Made by a program: the position numbers and the translations under genes
Assembly: GCF_029581275.1 (NCBI RefSeq)
Contig: NZ_CP120742.1
Coordinates: forward strand, 6,510,501-6,574,500
Origin: Micromonospora sp. WMMD1155
GTDB lineage: Bacteria > Actinomycetota > Actinomycetes > Mycobacteriales > Micromonosporaceae
DNA: 64,000 nt
Direction of reading: 5' to 3'
Shown here: one piece after another, positions 9,262 to 18,000 of the stretch
How the letters are laid out: every line of letters starts with the position of its first letter
How positions within the stretch are numbered: position 1 is the stretch's first letter
Notes under the pieces: model-generated
Databases searched by the model: none
Told to the model about the DNA's origin: nothing
Seen by the model: the letters and a program-made list of their open reading frames with translations, nothing else

Positions 9262-9846
9262 TCAGGAGTCGGCGGGAACCCCGGTGTCGAGTTGCCCGAT
9301 CATCGGCGCCAGGAGGTCGTTGAGCTCCCGAGCCAGCACCACGACGGCCCGACGGGCCGAGGCGGGGACGTCGTCGCCCGGTCCGTCGGGTGTCGGCGGC
9401 AGGTCGTCGAGCGGAAGGGGCGCCTCCACCTGGAGCAGTGCGCGCACATGCGGGCTGCGCGTCTGGTCCTGCTCGGTGGGGGTGGTGAACTGGCCGAACA
9501 GCTGCGGCCAATCCCGCCAACCACGGTCGCGTTGCCACTGCTTGGTCCAGGTCAACTCCGCCGGCCAGCGGGAGGCCACGGTGACCGCGCAGACCATGCT
9601 GCCGTCCCACGGGCTGCGTGCGCAGGTCGCCGAGATGATCCGCCGGTGCCAGCGGACGAAGCCGGGCGACAGCTCGCTGGCCACCCGCCAGGCCGTCGCC
9701 GCGAAAGCCACGGGCGCGAAGTCACCCCAGGTGACGTCGAACTCGCCGATCCGACGGAGCACCTCCGCCTCGTACCGGCCGCGTCCGTCGCTGCCGTGCT
9801 CGCGGTCGAACTGCTCGTCCAGCCAGAAGGCGCGCGGCTCCGGCAT
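9262..9846 (-). CDS. Hypothetical protein (194 aa)
   Basis: I do not recognise a family. The protein begins MPEPRAFWLDEQFDREHGSDG, and is rich in Trp and Arg (WHRRIIS, TWTKQWQRDRGWRDWPQL), soluble, with no signal or membrane segment. Coding is supported by strongly GC-biased third positions, an ATG at 9846 and a clean stop. It lies between the acyltransferase-domain gene and a VOC gene on the same strand, with gaps of about 65 and 82 bases, so a loose operon is possible. Confidence 0.6.
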   Translation of the reverse strand: MPEPRAFWLDEQFDREHGSDGRGRYEAEVLRRIGEFDVTWGDFAPVAFAATAWRVASELSPGFVRWHRRIISATCARSPWDGSMVCAVTVASRWPAELTWTKQWQRDRGWRDWPQLFGQFTTPTEQDQTRSPHVRALLQVEAPLPLDDLPPTPDGPGDDVPASARRAVVVLARELNDLLAPMIGQLDTGVPADS

Positions 9847-9928
9847 CCTCGTCCCCGTTCCCCGGCGATGGTGTCACCACGTCGAACCTATGCCATCCGC
9901 CGGGCGCGAACGGGTGTCCTCGCCGCCC

Positions 9929-10357
9929 CTACCCCACGAAAACGCAGAACGGGTGACCGGCCGGGTCGGCGTACACGCGTAGCGGCTCGTCGGGATCCTC
10001 GATGCGGTCGAAGCGCAGCCGGCCACCGAGGCGCAGGACGCGCTCGTGCTGCACCAGCAGCTCATCGACGGACTCCACGGTGAGGTCCAGGTGCAGTTGC
10101 TGGGGCACGTCGTTCTTCGGCCAGGTCGACTCCGGCAGGTGATCCACCTGCTGGAACGCGAGCTGGGCGCCGCCGTCGGGGGACCTCAGCACCAGCCAGT
10201 CACGACCGCGCTCGTCTTCCTGGCCGGCCGCCGGCGGCTCGTCACCGGGCCGGTAGACGTAGCCGAGCAGGTGGCGGTAGAACTCCGCCAACGCCCGCAC
10301 GTCGGTGCCGTCCAGCACCACCGAACCCAGTCGGGGAACGCTCTCCTGATCGCCCAT
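9929..10357 (-). CDS. VOC-family protein (glyoxalase/bleomycin-resistance fold)
   Basis: A 142-residue protein with two beta-alpha-beta-beta-beta modules: GSVVLDGTDVRALAEFYRHLLGY in the first and QLHLDLTVESVDELL ... YADPAGHPFCVFV in the second. The ending DPAGHPFCVF is a hallmark of the glyoxalase-like (Glyoxalase_6) group. The role could be a dioxygenase, an isomerase or sequestration of a small molecule. The ATG at 10357 is fixed by an unusually complete Shine-Dalgarno just upstream. The gene is divergent from the secreted protease at 10559. Confidence 0.82.
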   Translation of the reverse strand: MGDQESVPRLGSVVLDGTDVRALAEFYRHLLGYVYRPGDEPPAAGQEDERGRDWLVLRSPDGGAQLAFQQVDHLPESTWPKNDVPQQLHLDLTVESVDELLVQHERVLRLGGRLRFDRIEDPDEPLRVYADPAGHPFCVFVG

Positions 10358-10362
10358 CCTCG

Positions 10363-10372
10363 ATCACCTCCG
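10363..10372 (-). promoter_or_regulatory. Near-perfect Shine-Dalgarno for the VOC gene
   Basis: The minus strand reads GGAGGTGATC five bases before the ATG at 10357. This is a ten-base complement to the 3' end of bacterial 16S rRNA (GATCACCTCC) and implies strong initiation. Confidence 0.75.
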
Positions 10373-10558
10373 AGCGCCCATTGTCGCCGCACCTCGCTCT
10401 GGTCGCACCTCGCGGCGCCCCCGTACCGCGCGTTTCGCAGTCACGCACCCGTCACTGAACGCATACGACACGACCACTGTGGATCGAACACGGACCCCTA
10501 GCGTGGGCGGTGCGACGTCGGAGCGGACCGTCTCCGACCGCCATTCCCAGGAGGTCAC

Positions 10559-11587
10559 GTGCGCAGGAAACTCGGATTCGCCTCGGTGGGCATCATGCTG
10601 CTGGCCAGCGTCGCCGTCGCGCAGGCCCCGGCCCAGGCCGGCACCGCCGCGCCGAACGGATCCGCGACGGTCGCCGAAGGGCGCGCCACCATCGACGGAC
10701 GGCCGTCGACCGACGCGGACACCGCGGCGGCCGTGGGCAACGCCTACTGGACGCCCGAACGGATGCGAGCGGCACGACCCGCTCCCCTGCCGGACGGGGT
10801 CGACGCCCCCGACGGGGAGGCTGCCGACCGCCCCGGCCGCGTCGGTGCGCCGCGCGACGTCGCCGAGCCGGCGGCCCCACGGTCGCCGGCCGCCGGTCTG
10901 GGCGACGCCGCCAGGGGCACGAGCCAGGCAACCCAGGCGGTGAACGCCTCACCCGGGGTCGGTCGGGTCTTCTTCCGGCACAACAACGAGGACTTCTTCT
11001 GCTCCGGCGCGACAGTGAACAACCCGCAGGCGAATCTGGTCTCCACCGCCGGTCACTGCGTACACCCCGGTGACGGCGGATCGGTCTGGTACGACAACTG
11101 GGCGTACGCGCCGGAGTTCACCAACGGCATCGCGGTGCACGGCCTCTGGTTCCCCAAGGAGTTCACCTCGGTCGAGGGTTGGGTCGACTGGGGCTTCCTC
11201 TGGTGGGACTTCGCCTTCGTCACCATGCACCCGCGGGGTGGCAAGCGGCTCGTGCACGTCACCGGCGGGCAGGGGCTCAGCGTCAACCAGTCCAAGAAGC
11301 TTTCGGTGTTGCTGCTGGGTTACCCGGGAGAGCCGCCGTACGACGGCGAGTCGCAGTACTACGACCAGGGCACCACCAAGGCCGCCGGGGCCCAGCGGAT
11401 CAAGTTGAAGGACTGCCCGCTCACCCGGGGCGCCAGCGGCGGCCCGTTCCTCCGCGCGTGGGACAACGACCTCCGGTTCGGGTTCGTCAACTCGGTGATG
11501 TCGTACACGTTCTCCGGCAACATGTACGGCCCCTACTTCGACGACGACGTCCTGGACATCTACAACGTGGCGAAGAACAAGCAGTGA
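10559..11587 (+). CDS. Secreted trypsin-like serine peptidase
   Basis: A 342-residue protein. A signal peptide (MRRKLGFASV, hydrophobic core, cleavage near QAPAQAG) is followed by a ~100-residue Ala/Pro-rich region that may be a propeptide, then a trypsin-fold domain from ~130. The catalytic triad is visible: His166 in STAGHC, Asp217 in WWDFAFV and Ser293 in RGASGGP. Cys148/Cys167 flank the His as in the usual disulfide, and Cys286 is unpaired within view. Start GTG at 10559 follows an AGGAGG ribosome site. It resembles glutamyl-endopeptidase-like actinobacterial extracellular proteases; specificity is not assigned. Confidence 0.87.
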   Translation: MRRKLGFASVGIMLLASVAVAQAPAQAGTAAPNGSATVAEGRATIDGRPSTDADTAAAVGNAYWTPERMRAARPAPLPDGVDAPDGEAADRPGRVGAPRDVAEPAAPRSPAAGLGDAARGTSQATQAVNASPGVGRVFFRHNNEDFFCSGATVNNPQANLVSTAGHCVHPGDGGSVWYDNWAYAPEFTNGIAVHGLWFPKEFTSVEGWVDWGFLWWDFAFVTMHPRGGKRLVHVTGGQGLSVNQSKKLSVLLLGYPGEPPYDGESQYYDQGTTKAAGAQRIKLKDCPLTRGASGGPFLRAWDNDLRFGFVNSVMSYTFSGNMYGPYFDDDVLDIYNVAKNKQ

Positions 11588-11654
11588 CCGACGCTCGACG
11601 GGCAGCGGTGGTCGTGGGTTGACAAGCACGGGTCTCCAGAGTGGACGATGGGGC

Positions 11655-12590
11655 GTGCGGATTCTCGTGGTGGGTGGCAGCGGTCTGATCGGCGCTCACG
11701 TGGTGCAGGTGCTGCGGGAGCGCGGTCACGCCACGACAGCCGTGGCGCGTACCTCCCAACCGGGTATCGACCACCTGCTCGACGTGGGTTCCGCCTCGAT
11801 CGACGACCTGCGGTCGTTGCTCGCCGGTCACGACGGCGTCGTGTACGCCACCCGGACCGACGAGCAGCGACCGTTACCCAAGCCGATCTACCCGCAGTTC
11901 CGCCGGGACAACGTCGACCCGGTGGTACGCCTGTTCACCGCCGCCCGCGCGGAGGGCCTCACCCGTGGCGTGGTGATGGGCTCGTACTACACCTACTTCG
12001 ACAGGTCGCACCCGCAGTGGCGGCTCCCCGAGCGGCACACGTACATCAGGTGCCGCGTCGAGCAGGCCCGGGAGGGACGCGCCGCCGCCGGTCCGGATCT
12101 GCCGGTCGCCGTCCTCGAACTGCCCTTCGTCTTCGGTCGGGCCGGCGACCGGCTGCCCAACTGGGCCGGTCCGCTGGACCGGTGGGCGCGCTCGCGTACA
12201 CCTTTGGTCGCACCGACCGGCGGAAGCGCCGCGGCCTCGGCGCGCAGCGTGGCCGAGGTCGCCGCCGACGCCTTGGAACAGGCCGACGGTGCGGACATCC
12301 CGGTCGCCGACGAGAACCTCACCTGGCATGACATGCTCGCGCGCATCGCCGAGGCGGTCGGCCGACGCCGCCGGGTCGGTCGGCTGCCGGCGGGTGCGGC
12401 ACGGTCCGCCCTGCGTCTCGGTGGCGCGTTGCAGGCGCTGGGCCGCAAGGAGTCGGGGGTCGACCCGACCCACGTCGCCGACCTCCTGCTCACCGACCTG
12501 TTCATCGAGCCGACGACCGGCCGTTCGCTGGACGCCGCGCTCCGCGAGACCTTTCCCAACCCGGGGGCCGCGCCAGGTACGCCGTCTTGA
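11655..12590 (+). CDS. NAD-dependent epimerase/dehydratase-family protein
   Basis: A 311-residue short-chain dehydrogenase of the extended (atypical) type. The Rossmann dinucleotide motif is VRILVVGGSGLIGAHVV at the extreme N-terminus, which is why the GTG at 11655 is preferred to one 36 bases upstream. GVVMGSYYTYFDR occupies the place of the catalytic Ser/Tyr region, and LELPFVFGRAGDRLPNW matches the substrate-binding loop of NAD(P)H-binding epimerase-like proteins. Substrate unknown. The last 89 bases overlap the end of the convergent GNAT gene. Confidence 0.8.
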   Translation: MRILVVGGSGLIGAHVVQVLRERGHATTAVARTSQPGIDHLLDVGSASIDDLRSLLAGHDGVVYATRTDEQRPLPKPIYPQFRRDNVDPVVRLFTAARAEGLTRGVVMGSYYTYFDRSHPQWRLPERHTYIRCRVEQAREGRAAAGPDLPVAVLELPFVFGRAGDRLPNWAGPLDRWARSRTPLVAPTGGSAAASARSVAEVAADALEQADGADIPVADENLTWHDMLARIAEAVGRRRRVGRLPAGAARSALRLGGALQALGRKESGVDPTHVADLLLTDLFIEPTTGRSLDAALRETFPNPGAAPGTPS

Positions 12591-12996
12591 CGTCGGGCGC
12601 GAACCCGCAGGCGCGGTAGAACGCGTGGGTCGCGGCAGTACGCGAACCCGTCATCAGCATCGCCTTGTAGCAGCCCGCGTCCCAGGCGGCCTGCAGCGTG
12701 CCGGCCATGATCTGTCGACCCAGCCCGGTCCCCCGCCGTGACTCCTCGACGACCACGTTCTCGATGACGGCGTACGGCGACGCCGACCGGCTGAGGTTGG
12801 GAATCACGTTGAGGTAGGTGGTGGCGACGACGACACCGTCCAGGTCGAGGACGAAGAGACTCAGCCCGGGTGTGTCGAGGATCCGCTGGTAGACCACCCG
12901 GTCCGAGCCGTCGTTGAGCACCGGATCGTCCGGGTTCAGCTGCCGGTAGAGACGGATGATCTGCGTGAAGTCGTCGGGCCCTGCCGCACGAAACAT
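12502..12996 (-). CDS. GNAT-family N-acetyltransferase
   Basis: A 164-residue protein from ATG 12996. It has the GNAT core: FRAAGPDDFTQIIRLYRQL at the N-terminus, then motif A VIENVVVEESRRGTGLGRQIM with the R/Q-x-x-G-x-G acetyl-CoA loop, and HAFYRACGF in motif B. It resembles small-molecule or amino-acid acetyltransferases; the substrate is unknown. The last ~25 codons (ERSRGARRPANGRSSAR) are Arg-rich and lie inside the overlap with the epimerase gene, suggesting the original stop was lost and the frame ran on into the neighbour. Confidence 0.83.
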   Translation of the reverse strand: MFRAAGPDDFTQIIRLYRQLNPDDPVLNDGSDRVVYQRILDTPGLSLFVLDLDGVVVATTYLNVIPNLSRSASPYAVIENVVVEESRRGTGLGRQIMAGTLQAAWDAGCYKAMLMTGSRTAATHAFYRACGFAPDVKTAYLARPPGWERSRGARRPANGRSSAR

Positions 12997-13099
12997 GCCC
13001 GGAGCGTAGCGACGGCGGCAGGCAGGCGCTGCCCGCACGCCCTGGCCGTCACGCGCGGTGCGCCGCGCGACGCGCACCACGGAAGATCCGCGCAACGTC

Positions 13100-13143
13100 A
13101 GGGATGTAGCGGTGTCCGCTGCTCGTGAGGCCCCTACATCCCT
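13100..13143. repeat. Intergenic hairpin with arms AGGGATGTAG / CTACATCCCT
   Basis: Perfect 10-base arms (13100-13109 and 13134-13143) with a 24-base loop, between the GNAT and oxidoreductase genes, both on the minus strand. It sits beside a second, longer palindrome. Possible terminator or copy of an intergenic repeat. Confidence 0.5.
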
Positions 13144-13175
13144 CAAGTTGTGGCCTCCGACCGACCAGTCGCCGT

Positions 13176-13250
13176 GTCGATCATGGAGTTGTGGTGCCCG
13201 GAACCTGGTGAACAGCGGCTTTCATCACCCGCCACAACTCCATGATCGAC
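13176..13250. repeat. GATC-palindrome family, copy A
   Basis: A perfect 19-base inverted repeat: left arm 13176-13194 beginning GTCGATCATGG, right arm 13232-13250 ending CCATGATCGAC, enclosing 37 bases. It lies 9 bases before the end of the oxidoreductase gene, so it can also act as a terminator. Its outer ends (GTCGATCA/TGATCGAC) match the other copies in this window. Confidence 0.65.
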
Positions 13251-13259
13251 CAGAGGGGG

Positions 13260-14222
13260 TCACGGGGTGAGGACGATTCGCCCGAAGACCTGGCCGGCGT
13301 CCATCTTCTGGTGGGCCGCAACCGCCCGCTGCAACGGCAGCACCTCGTGCACCACGGCGACCAGTTCGCCACGAGTCGCGGCGGTGAACTGGTCGCGTCG
13401 CACGGCCTGGCGGGCGGATTCCGGCACAGTCGCGGCGCTGAAGGTGGCGAACGACATCGACTTCTGGAATGCCGTCATCAGCTTCGCGCCGAAGTCTGCC
13501 GGCGGCTGGCCGCCGACCGCGCCGACGACCACGAGGCGGCCGTTGGGATTGAGCCTGTCGAGGAACGCGGGCAGGCCGTCGCCGGCGACGACGTCGATGA
13601 TCACGTCGTAGCCGGAGGGGTCGTCGGTGCCTCCCGTACCCGCACGATCCAGCACGTGGGTCGCGCCGAGGCTACGCAGCCGCCGACCACGCTCGGGCGA
13701 CGAGGTGGTGACCGCGACGGCACCGGCGCCACGGCGGCTCGCGACCTGCACCGCCATGATCCCGATGCTGCCGGCCGCACCGCGTACCAGCACGGTCTCC
13801 CCGGCCGAGAAGTGCGCGTGGGCGAGACCGAAGTGGGCCACGATCCCGGAGCTGCCGAGCGTCACGGCATCGACGACGGAGAGGCCCGCCGGGACGGGCA
13901 GGACCTCCGAGATCGGCGCTACCGCCTGCTCGGCGTACCCACCGCCGGTACCCGTGAACGCCCACACCCGTTGCCCGATCCACGCGGGGTCGACGCCCTC
14001 GCCGACCTCGGCCACCGTCCCCGCCACCTCGCCGCCGAGGACGTACCCCTCTCGGAAGCCGTAGGCGGCGAGAGCACCGCTTCGGATCATGACGTCGGAA
14101 CCCGCGACACCGACCGCCTCGACCGTGATCAGGACCTGTCCCGGAGCCGGAACCGGGTCAGGGATGTCGGTCACCGCCAACCCGCGAGGATCGCCGAACT
14201 CCCTGATGGTGACTGCCTTCAC
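13260..14222 (-). CDS. Zinc-type alcohol dehydrogenase-like (quinone oxidoreductase-like) NADP-binding protein
   Basis: A 320-residue medium-chain dehydrogenase/reductase. The start GTG at 14222 reads VKAVTIREFGDPRGLAV, the usual beginning of quinone-oxidoreductase-like MDRs. The GroES-like N-domain (VGVAGSDVMIRSGAL, VLGGEVAGTVAEVGEGV) lacks the catalytic-zinc Cys/His set, so the protein is zinc-independent. The cofactor loop is VRGAAGSIGIMAVQ. It probably reduces an enone or quinone with NADPH. It is divergent from a TetR gene 84 bases away, whose product would be its likely repressor; that regulator gene is now frameshifted. Confidence 0.85.
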   Translation of the reverse strand: MKAVTIREFGDPRGLAVTDIPDPVPAPGQVLITVEAVGVAGSDVMIRSGALAAYGFREGYVLGGEVAGTVAEVGEGVDPAWIGQRVWAFTGTGGGYAEQAVAPISEVLPVPAGLSVVDAVTLGSSGIVAHFGLAHAHFSAGETVLVRGAAGSIGIMAVQVASRRGAGAVAVTTSSPERGRRLRSLGATHVLDRAGTGGTDDPSGYDVIIDVVAGDGLPAFLDRLNPNGRLVVVGAVGGQPPADFGAKLMTAFQKSMSFATFSAATVPESARQAVRRDQFTAATRGELVAVVHEVLPLQRAVAAHQKMDAGQVFGRIVLTP

Positions 14223-14273
14223 TGCGTACCTCTTCTCCCGCCGGACTGCCCGGTGACCAGCACGAACGGTAGT

Positions 14274-14298
14274 GGACGCTGGCGTCCGTTTAGCTAAA
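14274..14298. promoter_or_regulatory. Candidate TetR operator in the divergent promoter
   Basis: Two palindromes lie side by side between the oxidoreductase and tetR genes: GGACGC-TG-GCGTCC (14274-14287) and TTTAGCTAAA (14289-14298). The second is a perfect 10-base palindrome just upstream of the tetR start. TetR dimers bind such dyads in the intergenic region they share with their target; which of the two is the operator cannot be decided here. Confidence 0.45.
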
Positions 14299-14306
14299 GT
14301 GAGAGC

Positions 14307-14875
14307 ATGACCGAGCAGTTGACTCGAAACCTGCGGTCGGACGCGCGGGACAACCGCCAGCGGATCCTCGAAGCCGCCCGGACGACCTTCGCCACCGACG
14401 GCATGGACGTGCCGATGCGCGAGATCGCCCGCAGGGCGGGGGTCGGTCCCGCCACCCTCTACCGCCGCTTCCCCACCAAGGAGGCGTTGGCGACCGAGGC
14501 GTTCGCCGAGCAGATGGACGCGTGCCACGTCATCGTCGACGAAGGGCTCGCCGACCGGACCCGTGGCATGGCCTGTGCCTGGTGATCGAGAAGCTCTGCG
14601 AGCTGCACGCCCGGGACCGTGGCTACACCACCGCGTTCACGACGGCCTTTCCGCACGCCGTGGATCTCGCCGCGAAGCGCGAAGCGGCCCTTGCCTCACT
14701 CGCCGAACTGACCCGTCGCGCCAAGAGCACCGGCCACCTGCGGTCCGATTTCGTTCTGGACGATCTCATCCTCATCCTGATGGCCAACGGCGGTCTGCAC
14801 GCCACCTCGACGGACGCCCGGGTGGCCGCCTCCCGCCGGTTCGCCGCGCTCGCCATCCAGGCGTTTCGCGCCTGA
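14307..14875 (+). pseudogene. TetR/AcrR-family regulator, single frameshift
   Basis: The N-terminal TetR helix-turn-helix is intact (NRQRILEAARTTFATDGMDVPM ... ARRAGVGPATLYRRFPTKEAL), but the frame runs into a TGA at 14583 after 92 codons. The next frame continues directly with RPDPWHGLCLVIEKLCEL and the rest of a TetR ligand domain to 14875. Joining them at about 14548-14556 by adding one base gives 189 residues, the normal family length. It is either a recent inactivating deletion or a sequencing error. If real, the divergent oxidoreductase is probably derepressed. Confidence 0.8.
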
Positions 14876-14878
14876 TCG

Positions 14879-14901
14879 ATGCCGTGCCCGCTCCACGGCA
14901 T
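14879..14901. terminator. Hairpin between tetR remnant and metH 3' end
   Basis: Perfect 8-base arms ATGCCGTG/CACGGCAT (14879-14886, 14894-14901), 3 bases after the tetR stop and ~110 bases beyond the metH stop. A probable terminator for the plus-strand gene; a further GCCCGG/CCGGGC dyad follows. Confidence 0.45.
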
Positions 14902-15011
14902 GCCCGGGCCATCAATGGCGGCCGGGCCACCGGTTGACGGCCTGGAGACGGCACGACATGGTTCAGCGGCGTTCCGGACGACCTGATCGCAGGTCGGAGC
15001 ACCCGCACCCG

Positions 15012-18000
15012 CTACTTGGCGTTGAAGTAGCTGGCCTCCGGGTGGTGGACCACGATCGCGTCGGTGGCCTGCTCCGGCATGAGCTGGAACTCCTCGGACA
15101 GCTCGACACCGATCCGGTCCGCGCCGAGCAGGTCCACGATCTTCGCCCGGTCCTCCAGGTCGGGGCACGCCGGGTAGCCGAACGCGTACCGGCAGCCCCG
15201 GTAGTCGTTGCGCAGCAGACCGGCCAGATCGGTCGGGTCGTCGTGGCCCAGCGGACGCCCGTCGGGCAGGGTCAGCTCGGCGCGCACGCGCCGGTGCCAG
15301 TACTCGGCGAGCGCCTCGGTGAGCTGCACCGACAACCCGTGCACCTCCAGGTAGTCGCGGTACTCGTTGCGGGCGAACAGCTTCGCCGCGTACTCGCTGA
15401 CGGGTTGCCCGACGGTGACCAGTTGCAACGCGACCACATCGAGCTGGTCGCCCTTGGGTTTGAAGAAGTCCGCCAGGCAGAGCCGCCGCTCCTGCCGCTG
15501 GCGGGGGAAGGAGAACCGGGCGCGCTCCGCGTGCCCGTTCTCGTCGAGCACCACCAGGTCATTGCCTTCGGAGTACGCCGGGAAGTAGCCGTACACCACG
15601 GCTGCCTCAAGGACCTGGTCGGCGATCAGCCGGTCCAGCCAGTACCGCAGACGCGGCCGACCCTCGGTCTCCACCAGCTCGTCGTAGGAGGGCCCGTTGC
15701 CGCCCCGGGCGCCGTTGAGCCCCCACTGCCCGCGGAACGTGGCCCGCTCGTCGAGCAGCGCCGCGTAGTCGGCCATCGGCACGCCCTTGATCACCCGGGT
15801 GCCGAAGAACGGCGGGGTGGGCACCTCCACGTCCAGTGCCACGTCGGAGCGGACCGAGGAGTCGTGCAGCTCCGGCAGTGACTCGGTGACCATCGTGCGC
15901 TGCCGTTCCCGGCGGGCGCGCCGGGCCGCGAGGGCGGCCTCCCGCTCCGGGTCGATCACCGGGGCGCCGCCGCGCTTGGCGGTCATCACCTTGTCCATGA
16001 GGGACAGGCCCTCGAACGCGTCCCGCGCGTAGTGCACCTGACCGGGGAACATCGACCGCAGGTCGTCCTCGACGTACGCGCGGGTCAACGCCGCCCCGCC
16101 GAGCAGGACGGGCCAGCGCTCCGCGACCCCGCGCGTGGCCATCTCGGCCAGATTCTCCTTCATGATGACGGTGCTCTTGACCAGCAGCCCGGACATGCCG
16201 ATCGCGTCGGCCCGGTGCTGCTCGGCGGCGTCGAGGATGGCGCTGATCGGCTGCTTGATGCCGATGTTCACCACCTCGTAGCCGTTGTTCGACAGGATGA
16301 TGTCGACCAGGTTCTTGCCGATGTCGTGCACGTCGCCGCGCACCGTGGCGAGCACGATGCGGCCCTTGCCGCCGTCCTCCGAGGTCTCCATGTGCGGCTC
16401 CAGGTAAGCCACCGCGGTCTTCATCACCTCGGCGGACTGGAGCACGAACGGCAACTGCATCTGGCCGGAGCCGAACAGCTCGCCGACCACCTTCATGCCG
16501 TCCAGCAGGATGTCGTTGATGATCGACAGTGGCGAACGGCCGCCCGCCATCGCGTCGTCCAGGTCGGCCTCCAGGCCGTTGCGCTCACCGTCGATGATCC
16601 GCCGCTTGAGCCGCTCGTCCAGCGGCAACGCCGCCAACTCCTGCGCCCGGCTGGCCCGGGCGCTGGTCACGTCCACACCCTCGAAGAGTTCGAGGAAACG
16701 CTGCACCGGGTCGTACCCCTCGCGACGCCGGTCGTAGACCAGGTCCAGGGCGACCTCGCGCTGCTCCTCGGGGATCTTCGACATCGGCAGGATCTTGCTG
16801 GCGTGCACGATCGCCGAGGTCAGGCCGGCCTGCTCGCACTCGTGCAGGAACACCGAGTTGAGCACCTGCCGGGCGGCCGGGTTCAGACCGAAGGAGACGT
16901 TCGAGATACCCAGGGTGAAGTTGACGCCCGGATACCTCTGGGCGATCTCCCGGATCGCCTCGATCGTCTCGAGACCGTCGCGGCGGGTCTCCTCCTGGCC
17001 GGTGGCGATCGGGAAGGTCAACGCGTCGATCAGGATGTCGGCGCGGTCCATGCCCCACCGGCCGGTCAGGTCGTCGATCAGCCGTGCCGCGACCCGGACC
17101 TTCCACTCCTTCGTCCGCGCCTGCCCCTCCTCGTCGATGAGCAGCGCCACCACCGCCGCGCCGTGCTCCCGGACGACCGGCATCACCCGCGCGTACCGGG
17201 AGTCGGGGCCGTCGCCGTCCTCGAAGTTCACCGAGTTGACCACGCACCGGCCGCCGAGCATCTCCAGCCCGGCCTCGACCACGGCGGGCTCGGTGGAGTC
17301 CAACATGATCGGCAGCGTGGACGCGGTGGCGAACCGGCCCGCCAACTCCCGCATGTCCTGCGTGCCGTCGCGGCCCACGTAGTCCACGCACAGGTCGAGC
17401 AGGTGCGAGCCGTCGCGGGCCTGACTGCGGGCGATCTCCACACAGGCCCGCCAGTCGCCGGCGAGCATCGCCTCGCGGAACGCCTTCGACCCGTTGGCGT
17501 TGGTCCGCTCCCCCACCATCAACACCGACGCGTCCTGGGCGAACGGCACCGGGTGGTAGACCGAGGAGACACCCGCCTCGTGCCGGGCCTCGCGGGCCGG
17601 GGCGACGCTGCCGTGCAGCCGCTCCGACAGCACCCGGATGTGCTCCGGCGTGGTGCCGCAGCACCCGCCGACCAACCCGACGCTGTAGTCGGTGACGAAC
17701 CGCTCCAGGGCCTCGGCCAACTCCACCGGGGTCAGCGGGAAGTACGCCCCGTCGGCGGTCAGCACCGGCAGACCCGCGTTCGGCATCACCGACAGCGGGA
17801 TGCGGGAGTGCTGCGACAGGTAGCGCAGGTGCTCGCTCATCTCCGCCGGGCCCGTCGAACAGTTGAGCCCGATCAGGTCCACGCCGAGCGGCTCGATGGC
17901 GGCCAGGGCCGCGCCGATCTCACTGCCGACCAGCATGGTGCCGGTCGTCTCCACGGCCACGTGACAGATGATCGGCACCGACTGGCCCAGCTCGGCCATC

